Shown here in pieces: positions 6,795 to 7,680 of a stretch of DNA of 7,680 nt. Every line of letters starts with the position of its first letter. Position 1 is the stretch's first letter. The notes under the pieces are model-generated. The model searched no databases. It was not told the DNA's origin and saw only the letters and a list, made by a program, of their open reading frames with translations. The position numbers were made by a program, and so were the translations under genes. The stretch is from Gammaproteobacteria bacterium (GTDB lineage Bacteria > Pseudomonadota > Gammaproteobacteria > Eutrophobiales > Eutrophobiaceae): the NCBI GenBank assembly GCA_012270695.1, contig JAAXHV010000379.1:1-7680 (forward strand). Direction: 5' to 3'.

Positions 6795-7680
6795 ATGCGG
6801 CGAATAGGAATTGACGTCGGCAGCACCCACACCGACGCGGTTATCATGGATGGCAAAGACATCATCGCCACCTTTAAAACGCCGACTAGCGCTGATACGG
6901 CAACCGGAATTGTCACAGCAGCCAGGAAAGTTCTGTTTGACTCGCGGATACCAGGTTCTTCCGTTGCAGCCGTCATGATTGGCACAACACAATTTACCAA
7001 TGCTGTTGTACAACGCCGCGGCTTATCCAGGGTGGCTGCGCTGCGAGTAGGCGCGCAATCAACCTCGGCCCTGCCGCCGTTTTATGACTGGCCGCTCGAC
7101 CTGAAACAGGCGGTACAGGGAACCGGTGCCATGATAAACGGCGGTCATGAATTTGACGGTAAGCCGGTTAGCGTTTTTGATGAGATGGCATTCAATACGG
7201 CCTGTGATGAAATGGCCGAGGCCGGACTGGTTTCGCTGTCCGTTTGCAGTATGTTCTCGTCTGTCAACCCGGAAACCGAACTGTGGATAAAGCGGCAGGT
7301 TGCGGAAAAACGGTTGGCGCAATACGTTTCCCTGTCCAGCGAACTGGGCGGCATAGGCATCTATCAAAGAGAAAATGCCGCCTTGCTCAACGCGGCATTG
7401 ATGCCGCTTGCCGCAAGCACCATACAGGCATTTCGCTCAGCCTTTGATGAACTTGGCCTGTCCGCAAAACTGTTTATCAGCCAGAACGACGGTACCTTGA
7501 TGGAAGCAGGCTTTGCCACCCGCTACCCGGTGCTCACAATTTCTTCCGGACCGACCAATTCCATGCGTGGCGCGGCGCACCTTAGCGGACTTGCCGATGC
7601 CATGGTCATCGATGTGGGGGGGACCACCAGTGATGTCGGCATGTTAATGGACGGCTTTCCCAGGCGTTCCGGTATCGAGG
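6795..7680 (+). CDS. Hydantoinase/oxoprolinase family protein (HyuA-like), 3' end cut off by the window
   Basis: The frame is open from ATG 6795 to the right edge (295 codons plus one base). The Hydant_A_N domain begins at once: IGIDVGSTHTDAV (residues 4-16), a variant of the usual DVGGTxTD phosphate-binding loop with Ser and His substituted, then GTTQFTNAVVQRRG around 63-76. The Hydantoinase_A domain follows, with SQNDGTLMEAGFATRYPVL and SSGPTNSMRGAAHL, and a second nucleotide-type loop DVGGTTSDVG at about 273-282. The family performs ATP-dependent hydrolysis of cyclic amides such as hydantoins and 5-oxoproline, or related acetone-carboxylase-like reactions. The wording of these motifs resembles the shorter, roughly 520-residue branch often encoded beside DUF917 proteins, but total length cannot be seen here. 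A weak AAGAG precedes the start by about 10 nt. It lies 37 bp after the amidohydrolase on the same strand, most likely one operon. Substrate unknown. Confidence 0.93.
   Translation, partial: MRRIGIDVGSTHTDAVIMDGKDIIATFKTPTSADTATGIVTAARKVLFDSRIPGSSVAAVMIGTTQFTNAVVQRRGLSRVAALRVGAQSTSALPPFYDWPLDLKQAVQGTGAMINGGHEFDGKPVSVFDEMAFNTACDEMAEAGLVSLSVCSMFSSVNPETELWIKRQVAEKRLAQYVSLSSELGGIGIYQRENAALLNAALMPLAASTIQAFRSAFDELGLSAKLFISQNDGTLMEAGFATRYPVLTISSGPTNSMRGAAHLSGLADAMVIDVGGTTSDVGMLMDGFPRRSGIE

Noticed and set aside
1..7680. Mobile element, phage, CRISPR or defence system
   Set aside because: No transposase, integrase, terminal repeats, spaced repeats or nuclease/helicase motifs were seen on either strand; all coding space is occupied by metabolic, transport and envelope genes.

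Overview
The window looks like chromosome from a free-living Gram-negative bacterium, most likely a gammaproteobacterium of the marine or environmental kind. The reasons are a large TonB-dependent outer-membrane receptor, a TPR-sulfotransferase of a type common in marine gammaproteobacteria, Shine-Dalgarno-led genes packed with 1-43 bp gaps, and moderate GC content. The taxonomic placement is an inference from gene content only. I see no rRNA, tRNA, CRISPR, insertion sequence or phage gene, and no stretch over 300 bases without a gene.

Layout: the window is one divergent locus organised around a 96-bp control region at 5435-5530. Leftward (minus strand), in transcription order: a TonB-dependent receptor (5434-3041), an Asp/Glu/hydantoin racemase-superfamily protein (2997-2326, real start probably further upstream), a TPR-sulfotransferase (2326-731, start overlapping the previous stop as TAATG), and a secreted protein of unknown function (704-1) that runs off the left edge. 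Rightward (plus strand): a metal-dependent amidohydrolase (5531-6757) and the N-terminal 295 residues of a hydantoinase/oxoprolinase HyuA-type protein (6795 onward) that runs off the right edge.

The control region holds two overlapping back-to-back -10 boxes (TATAAT on plus, TATACT on minus) and a perfect 5-bp inverted repeat, GCATC-CT-GATGC, lying on the minus-strand -35 and at the expected plus-strand transcription start. That arrangement would let one DNA-binding protein switch both arms together.

How the genes may work together (inference): the receptor would bring an unidentified substrate across the outer membrane. The cytoplasmic amidohydrolase, the HyuA-type ATP-dependent enzyme and the racemase-like protein all belong to families that act on amides, cyclic amides, amino acids and their derivatives, so a catabolic route for an imported cyclic amide, hydantoin-like or peptidic compound is the simplest reading. 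The sulfotransferase and the secreted protein do not fit a plain hydantoin pathway, so the substrate may be unusual or these two genes may modify the cell surface. The two most interesting details are the racemase-like protein, which keeps the first catalytic cysteine but has tyrosine at the second, and its start, which appears to be either a CTG codon or an ATGA-coupled ATG separated from the main frame by a one-base shift in a C run.
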